Positions 17,629-26,002 of a stretch of DNA of 64,000 bases are shown here, in pieces. The notes beneath the pieces are model-generated. The model saw only the letters and a program-made list of their open reading frames with translations, was not told the origin of the DNA and did not search any database. The stretch spans positions 5,260,001 to 5,324,000 of the forward strand of contig NZ_CP061947.1 in assembly GCF_014838715.1 (NCBI RefSeq). The letters are read 5' to 3'. Origin of the DNA: Algoriphagus sp. Y33 (lineage in GTDB: Bacteria; Bacteroidota; Bacteroidia; Cytophagales; Cyclobacteriaceae). The stretch's first letter is position 1, and each line of letters starts with the position of its first letter. A program made the position numbers and the translations under genes.

Positions 17629-18978
17629 TCAATCAGTATACGGACCCAGCGTATCCTTGTCCAAGGAATTGATGTAAACCTTTACTTTTTTGATTTTTCG
17701 GGCATCTACAGCCAATATTGTGAATACGAAATCTCCAAATTTGATCTTGGTGCCATTTTTGGGCAATTTGGAATTAATCTCCAGCAGCAAGCCACCAAGG
17801 GATTCGCTTTCACCCTTCACTTCTTCAAATAGTTGAGAGTCTAGTTCCAGCTTTTTGCAGAAATCGTTCAAGGATACTTTCCCTTCAAATATAAAAGTAG
17901 CAGGGTCAATCTCTTGGAAGAAGATGTCGTCATGGTCGTCAAATTCGTCATTGATCTCGCCGATGATCTCCTCGATCAGGTCTTCAAGCGTGACTAATCC
18001 CGAAGTTCCTCCATATTCATCCACGACGATTGCCATGTGGACTCTTTTTAATTGGAAGTCTTTTAATAAGGTGTCTACTTTTTTGTTTTCGGGCACAAAG
18101 AAGCTTTTGCGGATCAGTTCATTCCAGGCGAAATCTTCATCCCTCTCGATAAAAGGAAGTAGATCTTTGATGTAAAGTATGCCTTGAATGTTATCAATGG
18201 TCTCTTCATACACCGGAATCCGGGAATAGCCGCTTTTGTTAATTTTGTCCATCAGCTCGTGGAAGTCCATGTCGGTATCCACGGCAGTAATATCCATTCG
18301 GCTTTGCATGACTTGCTTCACCGTGAGAGTGCCGAAGTTTACTATTCCCCGTAAAATTTCTCTTTCCTCATTTGGGGCATCCTCCGTAGTCAATTCCAAG
18401 GCTTGATTTAACTCATTTACAGAAAGCGAATAGCCTTTCTTTTCGATCCGCTTCTCCAGAAGGTTGCTGAAGGCCATCAAAAACATAGAAAAAGGCCTAA
18501 GAATGGTGGAAAAAAAGGTAATGCTGGGTGCCATGATAAGACTGAATTCCACCTTGGCTTTATTGGCATAAACCTTAGGGACAATCTCTCCAAAAAATAC
18601 GATAGCGAATGTCACTCCGATTGTTTGAACTAGGATTATTATTATTCCTGTGGCATTTTTTCCAAAAACAGACCATGCCACAAAGGTCGTTAACGTCACT
18701 ATTCCAATATTAATGAGATTATTGAGAATCAGGATAGTGCTGAGAAGATTTTTCGGTGCCTCTACGAGGCTGATGACTTTTTTCCCACGGGGGCTGTTTT
18801 CTTCGTCGATATTTCCCAAGTCTTCATTTGTAAGGGAAAAAAAAGCTACCTCTGAACCGGAAACTAAGGCAGAGCCTATTAAGAGAAGAATAAAAAGCAA
18901 TCCATTTAGAATCAGATAGCTTACCGAAGGTGAGCTAATCTGAGCGAGCAAATGGTAACTCGGATAGGGATCGTCCAT
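17629..18978 (-). CDS. gldE: GldE-like membrane protein with CNNM, CBS and CorC domains
   Basis: The 449-residue protein has four hydrophobic segments in a CNNM/DUF21 domain (about 15-200), a CBS pair (about 215-340; MQSRMDITAVDTDMDF and YSRIPVYEETIDNIQGILYIKDLL) and a C-terminal CorC/HlyC transporter-associated domain (about 355-440). This is the architecture of CorC-type ion transporters. The GldE assignment comes from the gene order mutY-ssb-gldE on one strand, as described for the Flavobacterium johnsoniae gliding locus. GldE there supports gliding together with GldD, which is missing here, so the protein may serve ion efflux rather than motility. The gap to ssb is about 70 bp. Confidence 0.8.
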   Translation of the reverse strand: MDDPYPSYHLLAQISSPSVSYLILNGLLFILLLIGSALVSGSEVAFFSLTNEDLGNIDEENSPRGKKVISLVEAPKNLLSTILILNNLINIGIVTLTTFVAWSVFGKNATGIIIILVQTIGVTFAIVFFGEIVPKVYANKAKVEFSLIMAPSITFFSTILRPFSMFLMAFSNLLEKRIEKKGYSLSVNELNQALELTTEDAPNEEREILRGIVNFGTLTVKQVMQSRMDITAVDTDMDFHELMDKINKSGYSRIPVYEETIDNIQGILYIKDLLPFIERDEDFAWNELIRKSFFVPENKKVDTLLKDFQLKRVHMAIVVDEYGGTSGLVTLEDLIEEIIGEINDEFDDHDDIFFQEIDPATFIFEGKVSLNDFCKKLELDSQLFEEVKGESESLGGLLLEINSKLPKNGTKIKFGDFVFTILAVDARKIKKVKVYINSLDKDTLGPYTD

Positions 18979-19048
18979 GTATTAAACCGCAATGGTTAAT
19001 GCAAAATTAAAACATTCCCCCGAAAATAGCTTCCAGGGGAATAGAATA

Positions 19049-19510
19049 TTAAAACGGTAGATCATCATCTTCTGTATCTGAAACCATTTCTTGTGCTTTA
19101 GGCGTTGAAGTAGGCGCCGCAGATGTAGGCCTTTGTTGGGATGCTTGCTGGGAAGGTGCAGAGCCTCCCGCCCCGTCGGGTCTGCTGCCAAGCATAGTAA
19201 AGCTTAGTACTCTGATTCTGGTTCTATAGCGGTTTTGACCTTGCTCATCCTGCCATTTGTCAGTTTTGATTTTCCCTTCTACGTAAATCTGACTACCTTT
19301 TTTGAGGTATTGCTCGGCTATTTTAGCCTGTGCTCCCCACATTTCCAGATCGTGCCATTCCGTTTGCTCTACCCTTTCACCGTTTCGGTTTTTGTATGCT
19401 TCTGTGGTTGCCAAACTTACATTTGCTACTGCATTGTCGCCTTCCAGATACTTTACTTCCGGATCTGCGCCGAGATTTCCTACTAGGATTACTTTATTTA
19501 CTCCTGCCAT
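19049..19510 (-). CDS. ssb: single-stranded DNA-binding protein
   Basis: This 153-residue protein has an N-terminal OB fold (residues 1-105: VNKVILVGNLGADPEVKYLEG, NRNGERVEQTEWHDLEMWGAQAKIAEQYLKKGSQIYVEGKI), a low-complexity linker rich in Gln, Ser, Ala and Pro, and the acidic C-terminal tip DDDLPF that recruits replication and repair proteins. Size and tip match canonical tetrameric bacterial SSB. It lies 45 bp after mutY on the same strand and ahead of gldE, so it is probably in one transcript with both. Confidence 0.97.
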   Translation of the reverse strand: MAGVNKVILVGNLGADPEVKYLEGDNAVANVSLATTEAYKNRNGERVEQTEWHDLEMWGAQAKIAEQYLKKGSQIYVEGKIKTDKWQDEQGQNRYRTRIRVLSFTMLGSRPDGAGGSAPSQQASQQRPTSAAPTSTPKAQEMVSDTEDDDLPF

Positions 19511-19555
19511 AACTAGTTTAATTTAAGATTGAAAAAGTCCAATACTTGAAGTTAG

Positions 19556-20632
19556 TCAAATCCCTTGATCGTTCAAAAAGTTCACTATTAACTTTGGCTT
19601 TGCCAGGTATTCGATCTTGTCTTCTGCTACCAGCATAAACCCTTCGTTTTCGCACCAGTTTTCAAGCTCTTCGGAATTTTCTTCTTTAATTTCTACCTCA
19701 GAGAAAACGGCATTTAACCGTTGGTGGGACAATATGTGTCTGTATTTTTTGGGAAAACGTACCATTTCTTCCTCAGAAGTTGATGGAATATTCATTACCG
19801 GAGACAGGTTATTACTTGATTCTACCTGAGGAAAGTCGTGTAACCCTTCCCAAATATCGCCCGAAGTCCGCTTTTTCCAGACCCATCTGTCACCACACTT
19901 AATGACATAATAATGGAAATTCCGCTCTTTGATTTTTACCTTATTGATTTTTACGGGCAGATCAGACACCATATTGTTTCGGAGAGCAAAACAAGAGTCT
20001 TTCAATGGACATGTGGAGCAGTCCGGTTTTTTGGGTGTGCACAGCCTGGCACCAAAATCCATCATCGCTTGATTGAATTCTCCCGGATTGTCTACAGGTA
20101 TAAGCTGATTGGCCAAAGCCTCGAATTCTTTCTTTGCTTTAGAACTGGCTATATCGGTTTCAATACCAAAGTATCGTGCCAGCACCCGGAACACATTGCC
20201 GTCTACTACAGCTTTTGCCTCATTATAAGCAAAACTTGCTATTGCCGAGGCAGTGTAGCTTCCGACTCCTTTTAATTTCAGCAAGTCATTGTATGTTTTT
20301 GGAAACTCACCGTCCATATCATGCCAGATGCTTTTTGCGCAAGCATGAAGATTTCTTGCCCTACTATAGTATCCCAAGCCCTGCCACAGCCTCAGTACTT
20401 CCTCTTCGGGTGCAAGAGCGAGATTTTTTACCGTGGGGTAAGTCTCAACAAAAGCATAATAATAAGGTAATCCCTGGGCCACCCGGGTTTGTTGAAGAAT
20501 GATTTCTGAGAGCCAAATTTTATATGGATCAAGTGTTCCTCTCCATGGTAAATCTCTTGGATTTTCTCTGTACCAAGCTAGTATTTGATGCGAAAAAGCC
20601 TGATATTCAATGGTTTTATAACCCATAGTCAA
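19556..20632 (-). CDS. mutY: A/G-specific adenine glycosylase
   Basis: This 358-residue enzyme removes adenine mispaired with 8-oxoguanine. The N-terminal catalytic domain has LSEIILQQTRVAQ with the catalytic Glu, a helix-hairpin-helix LKGVGSYTASAIASFAYNE, and the catalytic Asp in GEFNQAMMDFGARLC. The four cysteines of the 4Fe-4S cluster are spaced C-x6-C-x2-C-x5-C (CTPKKPDCSTCPLKDSC, about 197-213). The C-terminal NUDIX-like domain (about 230-350) recognises 8-oxoguanine. Two ATGs (20632 and 20626) are possible starts. It heads the mutY-ssb-gldE unit and diverges from the HU gene. Confidence 0.96.
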   Translation of the reverse strand: MTMGYKTIEYQAFSHQILAWYRENPRDLPWRGTLDPYKIWLSEIILQQTRVAQGLPYYYAFVETYPTVKNLALAPEEEVLRLWQGLGYYSRARNLHACAKSIWHDMDGEFPKTYNDLLKLKGVGSYTASAIASFAYNEAKAVVDGNVFRVLARYFGIETDIASSKAKKEFEALANQLIPVDNPGEFNQAMMDFGARLCTPKKPDCSTCPLKDSCFALRNNMVSDLPVKINKVKIKERNFHYYVIKCGDRWVWKKRTSGDIWEGLHDFPQVESSNNLSPVMNIPSTSEEEMVRFPKKYRHILSHQRLNAVFSEVEIKEENSEELENWCENEGFMLVAEDKIEYLAKPKLIVNFLNDQGI

Positions 20633-20771
20633 TTATAGTCAATGATACAAATCAAGCTAATTTTTGTGAATATGTTTTTTAATTGCAATGGTTCTCTTAC
20701 ATTTGCAGTCCCAAAAACACTTGGTTAATAGGTTGTTAAGCTTATTTCGTAATTTCTAAATTAATATTACA

Positions 20772-21080
20772 GTGACTAAAGCAGAAGTAATCACTAAGAT
20801 TTCGGACAAAACAGGTATCCAGAAGGATGATGTAACACAAGCCATTGAGGCGTTCTTCAAAGTAGTGAAGGATTCAATGTCCGAAGGAGACAACATCTAC
20901 GTGAGAGGATTTGGTAGCTTCATCAATAAGAAGAGAGCTAAAAAAATCGCCCGAAACATCTCCAAAAACACAGCGATCGTTATCGACGAGCACTATATCC
21001 CGGCTTTCAAGCCATCTAAGGTGTTTGTAGAGAAGATTAAGAACAGCAAAAAAATCAAGGAACTAGCTCATCAAGACTAA
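20772..21080 (+). CDS. HU/IHF-family DNA-binding protein
   Basis: This 102-residue nucleoid protein starts at a GTG (20772). The HU fold is plain: helices in the first 45 residues (TKAEVITKISDKTGIQKDDVTQAIEAFFKVVKDSM), the GDNIYVRGFGSFINKKRAKKIARN beta arm region, and PAFKPSKVFVEKIK near the end. A longer basic and acidic tail follows than in E. coli HU (about 90 residues). It should bend and package DNA as a dimer. The gene is followed after 18 bp by the TPR gene on the same strand, and the cluster continues to RNase G. Confidence 0.93.
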   Translation: MTKAEVITKISDKTGIQKDDVTQAIEAFFKVVKDSMSEGDNIYVRGFGSFINKKRAKKIARNISKNTAIVIDEHYIPAFKPSKVFVEKIKNSKKIKELAHQD

Positions 21081-21098
21081 GTCTGAAGGGTTTTTGAC

Positions 21099-21926
21099 AT
21101 GAAAAGATCTCAACTCATACTTATCGCAATAGGAGTCATCGCAGTCTGTGGACTTTATGTACTTCCTAGTGTGGTGGTGGACAATGACAGTAAGGCAGAT
21201 GGAGTTTCTCAGGAAAATCCATCTGCTCCCACTTCGTCCGCTGATCCTGCAGCGATGCATGAGGCTGAGCTAAGTCCTGATCAGAGGTTACAGATAAATA
21301 CGCTGAAACTTCAGATCGCAGAGAACTCTTCAATTGAAGAGCTGAACTCTTCCACGGAAGAGATTGCTGCGATTTACCAGGAACTTGGGAAGTACGATAG
21401 TGCAGGATATTATTTAAGTTTGGCGGCCGATCAGCAGTCAGATACGAATCTGGCCGAAAAAGCGGGAAATGCCTACTATGAGGCATTTAGCTTTGCGCTG
21501 GATCCGGAGAAAGTAGCTTACACTGCCGAACAGACCCGAAAGTATTTAACACAGGTGCTGGATAATGATCCCACCCGCTTGGATTTGAAAACTAAGATAG
21601 CGATGACTTATGTGTCCTCGTCCAATCCCATGCAGGGAATCACGATGCTAAGAGAAATCTTGCAGCAGGACCCGCAAAATGAAGACGGGTTGTTCAACAT
21701 GGGCGTACTATCTATGCAATCAGGACAGTACAAACGCGCCACTGAGCGATTTGAAGAATTGATCCAGTATCACCCGGACAATCTTCAGGGGCAGTTTTAC
21801 TTGGGCGTGAGCTATTTCGAAGCCAAACAAAACAACAAAGCGAAAGCTCAGTTTGAGAAAGTGAAAACGATGACGCAAGATGAAATGATTCTTGGAAGTG
21901 TCGAAAGCTATCTCGACAAGCTATAA
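21099..21926 (+). CDS. membrane-anchored tetratricopeptide-repeat protein
   Basis: The 275-residue protein has one N-terminal membrane segment (LILIAIGVIAVCGLYVLPSVVV, about 5-26) without an obvious cleavage site, a low-complexity linker rich in Ser, Pro and Ala, and TPR-like helices across about 70-270. The clearest units are EIAAIYQELGKYDSAGYYLSLAA, DGLFNMGVLSMQSGQYKRATERFEELIQ and GQFYLGVSYFEAKQNNKAKAQFEKV. It is probably a scaffold at the inner membrane facing the periplasm. It sits between HU and the RNase G gene in a same-strand cluster; its partner is unknown. Confidence 0.85.
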   Translation: MKRSQLILIAIGVIAVCGLYVLPSVVVDNDSKADGVSQENPSAPTSSADPAAMHEAELSPDQRLQINTLKLQIAENSSIEELNSSTEEIAAIYQELGKYDSAGYYLSLAADQQSDTNLAEKAGNAYYEAFSFALDPEKVAYTAEQTRKYLTQVLDNDPTRLDLKTKIAMTYVSSSNPMQGITMLREILQQDPQNEDGLFNMGVLSMQSGQYKRATERFEELIQYHPDNLQGQFYLGVSYFEAKQNNKAKAQFEKVKTMTQDEMILGSVESYLDKL

Positions 21927-21957
21927 TTTATTCATATCACTACTAAATCCAAAGACT

Positions 21958-22047
21958 ATGCCTTGCGGAAAGAAAAGAAAGAGACATAAGATCGCTACGC
22001 ACAAGCGTAAGAAGAGACTAAGAAAAAACAGACATAAGAAGAAGTAA
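21958..22047 (+). CDS. 29-residue basic protein, AURKAIP1/COX24 (mS38)-like
   Basis: The ATG at 21958 opens a 29-codon frame ending at TAA 22045-22047. The product starts MPCGKKRKRHKIATHKRKKR and is more than half Lys, Arg and His. This composition and the KRKRHK-KRKKRLRKNRHKKK pattern match the short bacterial AURKAIP1/COX24-domain proteins, whose mitochondrial relative mS38 is a small-subunit ribosomal protein. The family call is from memory of the motif and not from a search. It lies 31 bp after the TPR gene and 57 bp before rng, on the same strand. A ribosome-bound role would fit a neighbourhood of RNA-processing and nucleoid genes. Confidence 0.75.
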   Translation: MPCGKKRKRHKIATHKRKKRLRKNRHKKK

Positions 22048-22104
22048 TACACTTCTTCTTATTGTCATTTGAGTACACGTTCATTTACATAATAAGACGA
22101 GATT

Positions 22105-23676
22105 TTGAGTACGGAATTGTTAATCGATTCTGCTCAAAACGGAAGTCGAATTGCCCTTCTTCAAGACAAGAGCCTGGTTGAGTTGCATTCCGAAGGAATG
22201 GACAATCAGTTTAAAGTTGGGGATATTTATCTCGGTACGGTTCGGAAAATCGTCAATGGGCTCAATGCGGCCTTCATTGACGTAGGGTATGAGAAAGACG
22301 CCTTTCTTCATTACCAGGACCTCGGGGCAAATTTCAACAGCCTGACCAAGTTCACCAAAATGGTGCGCAACAACAACTATGGCAATTACAATTTGAAGGG
22401 TTTTGAGAACGAGCCTGAAATCGACAAGATTGGAAAAATCTCCGGTCCACTGTCGAAAAATCAACAGATTTTAGTTCAGGTCGTCAAAGAACCCATCTCT
22501 ACGAAGGGACCTCGGCTATCCTGTGAGCTCTCTCTGCCAGGTCGCTACCTTGTGCTGGTGCCCTTTTCGGATTCGGTCAACGTATCCAAGAAGATCAGAA
22601 GCAACGAGGAAAGAAAACGTCTCCTGAGACTCATCAATTCCATCAAACCGGCCAATTTCGGAGTAATCATCCGTACAGTGGCAGAAGGTCAGTCCGTTAG
22701 TGACTTGGATAAAGACCTGCGCAATCTCCTTAACAACTGGGAAGAGGGCATGGGAAAATTGATGAAAGCCAAGAGTCGCGACAAAATTATCGGAGAGATG
22801 AGCATGGCTTCCTCACTTGTGAGAGACCTGCTCAACGAATCATTCGACGCAATCACCGTAGAAGAAGAATCTACTTACGATCAGATCAGATCCTACATCA
22901 GGAATATAGCTCCTGAAAAAGAAAAAATTGTCAAGCTTTACAACGGTAAAGCTAAACTATTTGAAAGTTTTGGAATAGAAAAGCAGATCAAAAGCCTGTT
23001 TGGACAGACGGTCAGCCTTCCGCAAGGGGGGTATGTGATCATCGAGCATACAGAAGCCCTGCACGTCATTGACGTGAACAGTGGCAATAAGTCCAACCAG
23101 GAAAGTGACCAGGAATCAACGGCATTAAAAACCAATCTGGTCGCAGCTAAAGAAATTGGCAGACAGCTCCGGCTCCGGGATATGGGGGGGATCATCGTAG
23201 TCGATTTTATCGACATGAAGAAGGCCGAGAATAAGAAGGCCATCTACGAAGCGATGAACCACGAGCTAAAGTTTGACAGGTCTAAGCACACTGTTTTGCC
23301 GCTGAGCAAATTTGGGCTCATGCAGATCACCCGACAGCGGGTAAGGCCGGAGGTCAATATTGTGACCAAAGAAACCTGCCCGGCATGCAACGGAACCGGC
23401 AAAATCCAGGCTTCAATCTTGATAGCCGATAAGCTGGAAAAAGACGTGGATCATATTGCTACTATCCAAAATGTGAGTAAAATACAAATTGGGCTGCATC
23501 CCTACCTGCACGCATACTTCACTACAGGCATAATCAGCCGAAGAGTAAAGTGGTTTTTCAAGTATAATAAGTGGATAAAACTGATCAAAGATTCTTCCCT
23601 ACCCGTGACGGAATACAGATTCTTAGATGAATCTGGAGAGGAAATCGAACTGCAAGTAAAAAGCGAGACTGAATAG
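22105..23676 (+). CDS. rng: ribonuclease E/G family endoribonuclease
   Basis: This 523-residue enzyme cuts single-stranded RNA in rRNA maturation and mRNA decay. Translation most likely begins at TTG 22105 (STELLIDSAQNGSRIALLQDK). An S1 RNA-binding domain lies at about 37-130 (GDIYLGTVRKIVNGLNAAFIDVGYEKDAFLHYQDLG). The DNase I-like catalytic core has the two metal-binding aspartates in HVIDVNSGN and GIIVVDFIDM (about 311-375). The Zn-link is CPACNGTG (about 427-434). Length fits RNase G rather than RNase E, since there is no long C-terminal scaffold. It ends the HU-TPR-mS38-like-rng cluster, with a terminator overlapping its stop codon. Confidence 0.95.
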   Translation: MSTELLIDSAQNGSRIALLQDKSLVELHSEGMDNQFKVGDIYLGTVRKIVNGLNAAFIDVGYEKDAFLHYQDLGANFNSLTKFTKMVRNNNYGNYNLKGFENEPEIDKIGKISGPLSKNQQILVQVVKEPISTKGPRLSCELSLPGRYLVLVPFSDSVNVSKKIRSNEERKRLLRLINSIKPANFGVIIRTVAEGQSVSDLDKDLRNLLNNWEEGMGKLMKAKSRDKIIGEMSMASSLVRDLLNESFDAITVEEESTYDQIRSYIRNIAPEKEKIVKLYNGKAKLFESFGIEKQIKSLFGQTVSLPQGGYVIIEHTEALHVIDVNSGNKSNQESDQESTALKTNLVAAKEIGRQLRLRDMGGIIVVDFIDMKKAENKKAIYEAMNHELKFDRSKHTVLPLSKFGLMQITRQRVRPEVNIVTKETCPACNGTGKIQASILIADKLEKDVDHIATIQNVSKIQIGLHPYLHAYFTTGIISRRVKWFFKYNKWIKLIKDSSLPVTEYRFLDESGEEIELQVKSETE

Positions 23677-23689
23677 TCTCGCTTTTTTT
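23658..23689 (+). terminator. intrinsic terminator of the rng cluster
   Basis: A GCGAGACT/AGTCTCGC stem (23663-23670 with 23675-23682) is extended by A/T pairs to about 13 bp, with a GAAT loop and a run of seven T. The rng stop codon (23674-23676) lies in the loop and the right arm. Confidence 0.92.
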
Positions 23690-23916
23690 GTATCTAGAAG
23701 CAAGTATCAAGACAGGGACACAAGGGAAAAAATTCGAGAGCAGTACGGGTGTAGTGATTCCTGTATGTAAGACACAGGTCTGGGTTTCGGAGGCCAAGCC
23801 AAATGAGAGACTGCTTTAGGAGAATAAACACTTTGGGTTTTGGGTGTTCAGTATTTTTTGCATTTTTCAATAAACTAGTTAATTTTAGTCATACCTATTG
23901 TTTTAACTAGACTTTT

Positions 23917-25458
23917 ATGAGAACTAATTATATCCCACAGCCTAACCAAAAATGGTATAAATTAGGGCAGACTGCAGTGATTTTCATGGGGCTAGCATTC
24001 CTGATCGGTAGCTGCGCAGATGAGCCGGATCTCCCACAAGTAGAGACCATTGGAAAACAAGACCAGCTCTCAGAGGTTCGGGATTGGTTTGAAGCACATG
24101 AACCCAAGCTCCAGCTGACCGATGAAGATGCCAATGCCCGCAAAAGGGACAAACGATTTAAACTAAAACATATTGAGAAAAAACCGGACTGGAACAAGTC
24201 GCATCACTATACCCTCTCAGATGGCAGAAGGGTATGGGAAGTCGGCTTGAAAAACAAGGAGGTAATCCTTCCCAGTGACGGCGATACATCTGCCGAAAAA
24301 GCCAGACGGGTCATCCAGAACATCCTATTTGTCGAGCATCCCGATGGAGGCAGATTTGATCCTTTGGTGGTGCGGTACTATCCTGATGGGGAGGTGGATT
24401 CCCGGGACTTCAGGGATCTCTCCTACCTGGATATCGATGAGAAATGGTCGGGATGGATTGACCTCTTTACCTACGACGGATACCATGTCAAGGGGTATCG
24501 TATAGATGCCGGGGAGAAGGTCTCGACCCGCGTATTTCTGACGGAAGAAGTCACAAGCAGCGAAAGCCTGCGGGTGAGATGCGAGCTGGTTGGTACCGAC
24601 TGGTACCTGGTCGGTTCTGGTGGTATGGCATATCTGGACACGACCTACGAATATGAGTGTGAATGGTCCGATGGTGGAAATGCCGGACCGGGGTATTATT
24701 ATCCCAATGACAGCTATCCCGGGGGTGGCGGCGGGGGAGACACTTCCTCTGGAGGCTCCCCTTATACTCCACCGCAGGTAGGTGAGCCGAATCTAAAGGT
24801 CATGCTGGAGCCTAGCTTCAAAAATAACCCCAATCTCATGTGTATTTTGGAAAAGCTGGAACTTACAGATTTCGTTAAAAATCTTGTTCAGATTGACGGG
24901 GTTTCCTTTCCGGATATGAATGTGAGTTTGAGGGTTGAAAATATCGGAAGTAGTAATTTACACGGTCAGGCCGACCCAAATGAAGTTCCAGAGATGGTGG
25001 TGGTTACAATCAACCAAGCATATATAGAAGACATTAATACGGGGTACTTGTCAATTGCCAGGACTATCTTGCATGAATTAATCCATGCGGAGATCATGGT
25101 GGCTCTGGAGATGAAAGGAGTTTCGGTTTTGGGCAAGAACTTTGCCGAAGATTACCAAATATATCAGGAAAAATTCGTTGGTAAGCATCAGAGTCATAAC
25201 TATATGGCAGATAATCTGATCCCCAAAATGGCTTCTGTATTGGAAAAGATCCATCCTAAATTGGGCAAGGAGGCATTTTGGTCAAATTCCTATGTACAGT
25301 CAAAATTCGGGGGACAATGGTCAAACCAGTTTTATACCGCGATAGCCTGGCAGGGATTGGATATTACCGAGGCTTGGGAAGGTTTAAGCAAGGAGACCAG
25401 AACAAGGATGGAGAAATTTCAAATTATTGATAACAAGCTCACCAAAGATTGCGATTAA
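23917..25458 (+). CDS. lipoprotein with C-terminal HExxH metallopeptidase-like domain
   Basis: This 513-residue protein has a long N-region followed by a hydrophobic segment and a lipobox (LIGSC, Cys at about 34). An N-terminal domain of unknown family (about 45-255) is followed by a Gly/Ser/Pro linker (about 260-290), then a C-terminal domain with ILHELIHAEIMVAL near 385, an HExxH zinc signature, and a later HNYMADNLIPKMASVL stretch that could supply a further ligand. Its modular build (delivery-like region, flexible linker, enzyme-like tip) resembles surface toxins or effectors, but that is inference. The next two lipoprotein genes follow on the same strand, the first partly overlapping. 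Confidence 0.6.
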   Translation: MRTNYIPQPNQKWYKLGQTAVIFMGLAFLIGSCADEPDLPQVETIGKQDQLSEVRDWFEAHEPKLQLTDEDANARKRDKRFKLKHIEKKPDWNKSHHYTLSDGRRVWEVGLKNKEVILPSDGDTSAEKARRVIQNILFVEHPDGGRFDPLVVRYYPDGEVDSRDFRDLSYLDIDEKWSGWIDLFTYDGYHVKGYRIDAGEKVSTRVFLTEEVTSSESLRVRCELVGTDWYLVGSGGMAYLDTTYEYECEWSDGGNAGPGYYYPNDSYPGGGGGGDTSSGGSPYTPPQVGEPNLKVMLEPSFKNNPNLMCILEKLELTDFVKNLVQIDGVSFPDMNVSLRVENIGSSNLHGQADPNEVPEMVVVTINQAYIEDINTGYLSIARTILHELIHAEIMVALEMKGVSVLGKNFAEDYQIYQEKFVGKHQSHNYMADNLIPKMASVLEKIHPKLGKEAFWSNSYVQSKFGGQWSNQFYTAIAWQGLDITEAWEGLSKETRTRMEKFQIIDNKLTKDCD

Positions 25459-25468
25459 TATTCATTCC

Positions 25469-26002
25469 ATGGTATATAGAGGAATTATAATTCTAGTCTT
25501 ACTGTTGGGTTTTTCTTGTGGGAAACGAAAGCCAGTGGACGAGGGGAAGGATAAAGAAGAAACGCTTGACTTACAGGTAAGCTCAAGTGAAGGGGATACA
25601 CTTTTCATTGTCTTTGACCGGTATGGGGAGGGGACTTGGTTTGACGAAGAAATGGTGGATGACGATATTGACTACCTTTATATTTTCGTTGGGTTTCCTG
25701 ATTCTCCCGATTGGTATGGAAAAGTTTCTTTGACCTATTCTTCTGATAAAGAGGACAAACTGATGATCAGTCGCGATGAGTTGGAAACCAGACATCTTGT
25801 CGATGGGAATGACCTGACAATTGATCAGTGGTTTGTGTTGCGTTATGCGGAAAACAACAGTGAGTTTTATGAACATTTTGACCGGTATTACAGCAAGTGT
25901 TTCGTCATATTCAGGGAGGAATATACCCATAGAAATCTATCGAATCCGGAATATAAGTTTACGGCCTATGGGGTGACCATAAATACAAGTGGATCTGAAT
26001 AA
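25469..26002 (+). CDS. small lipoprotein, single copy of an unknown repeated domain
   Basis: From the ATG at 25469 the product is 177 residues with a lipobox (LLLGFSC, Cys at about 17); the upstream in-frame ATG at 25427 would overlap the previous gene and lengthen the signal region. The mature part shares a pattern with the next protein: DTLFIVFDR at the start, a middle KVSLTYSSDKEDKLMISRDELETRHLVDG, then a CFVIFREEYTHRNLSNPEYKFTAYGV ending. No known fold is recognised. Its stop codon abuts the next start (TAAATG), implying tight co-expression. It might be an accessory or immunity partner of the HExxH lipoprotein. Confidence 0.7.
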   Translation: MVYRGIIILVLLLGFSCGKRKPVDEGKDKEETLDLQVSSSEGDTLFIVFDRYGEGTWFDEEMVDDDIDYLYIFVGFPDSPDWYGKVSLTYSSDKEDKLMISRDELETRHLVDGNDLTIDQWFVLRYAENNSEFYEHFDRYYSKCFVIFREEYTHRNLSNPEYKFTAYGVTINTSGSE

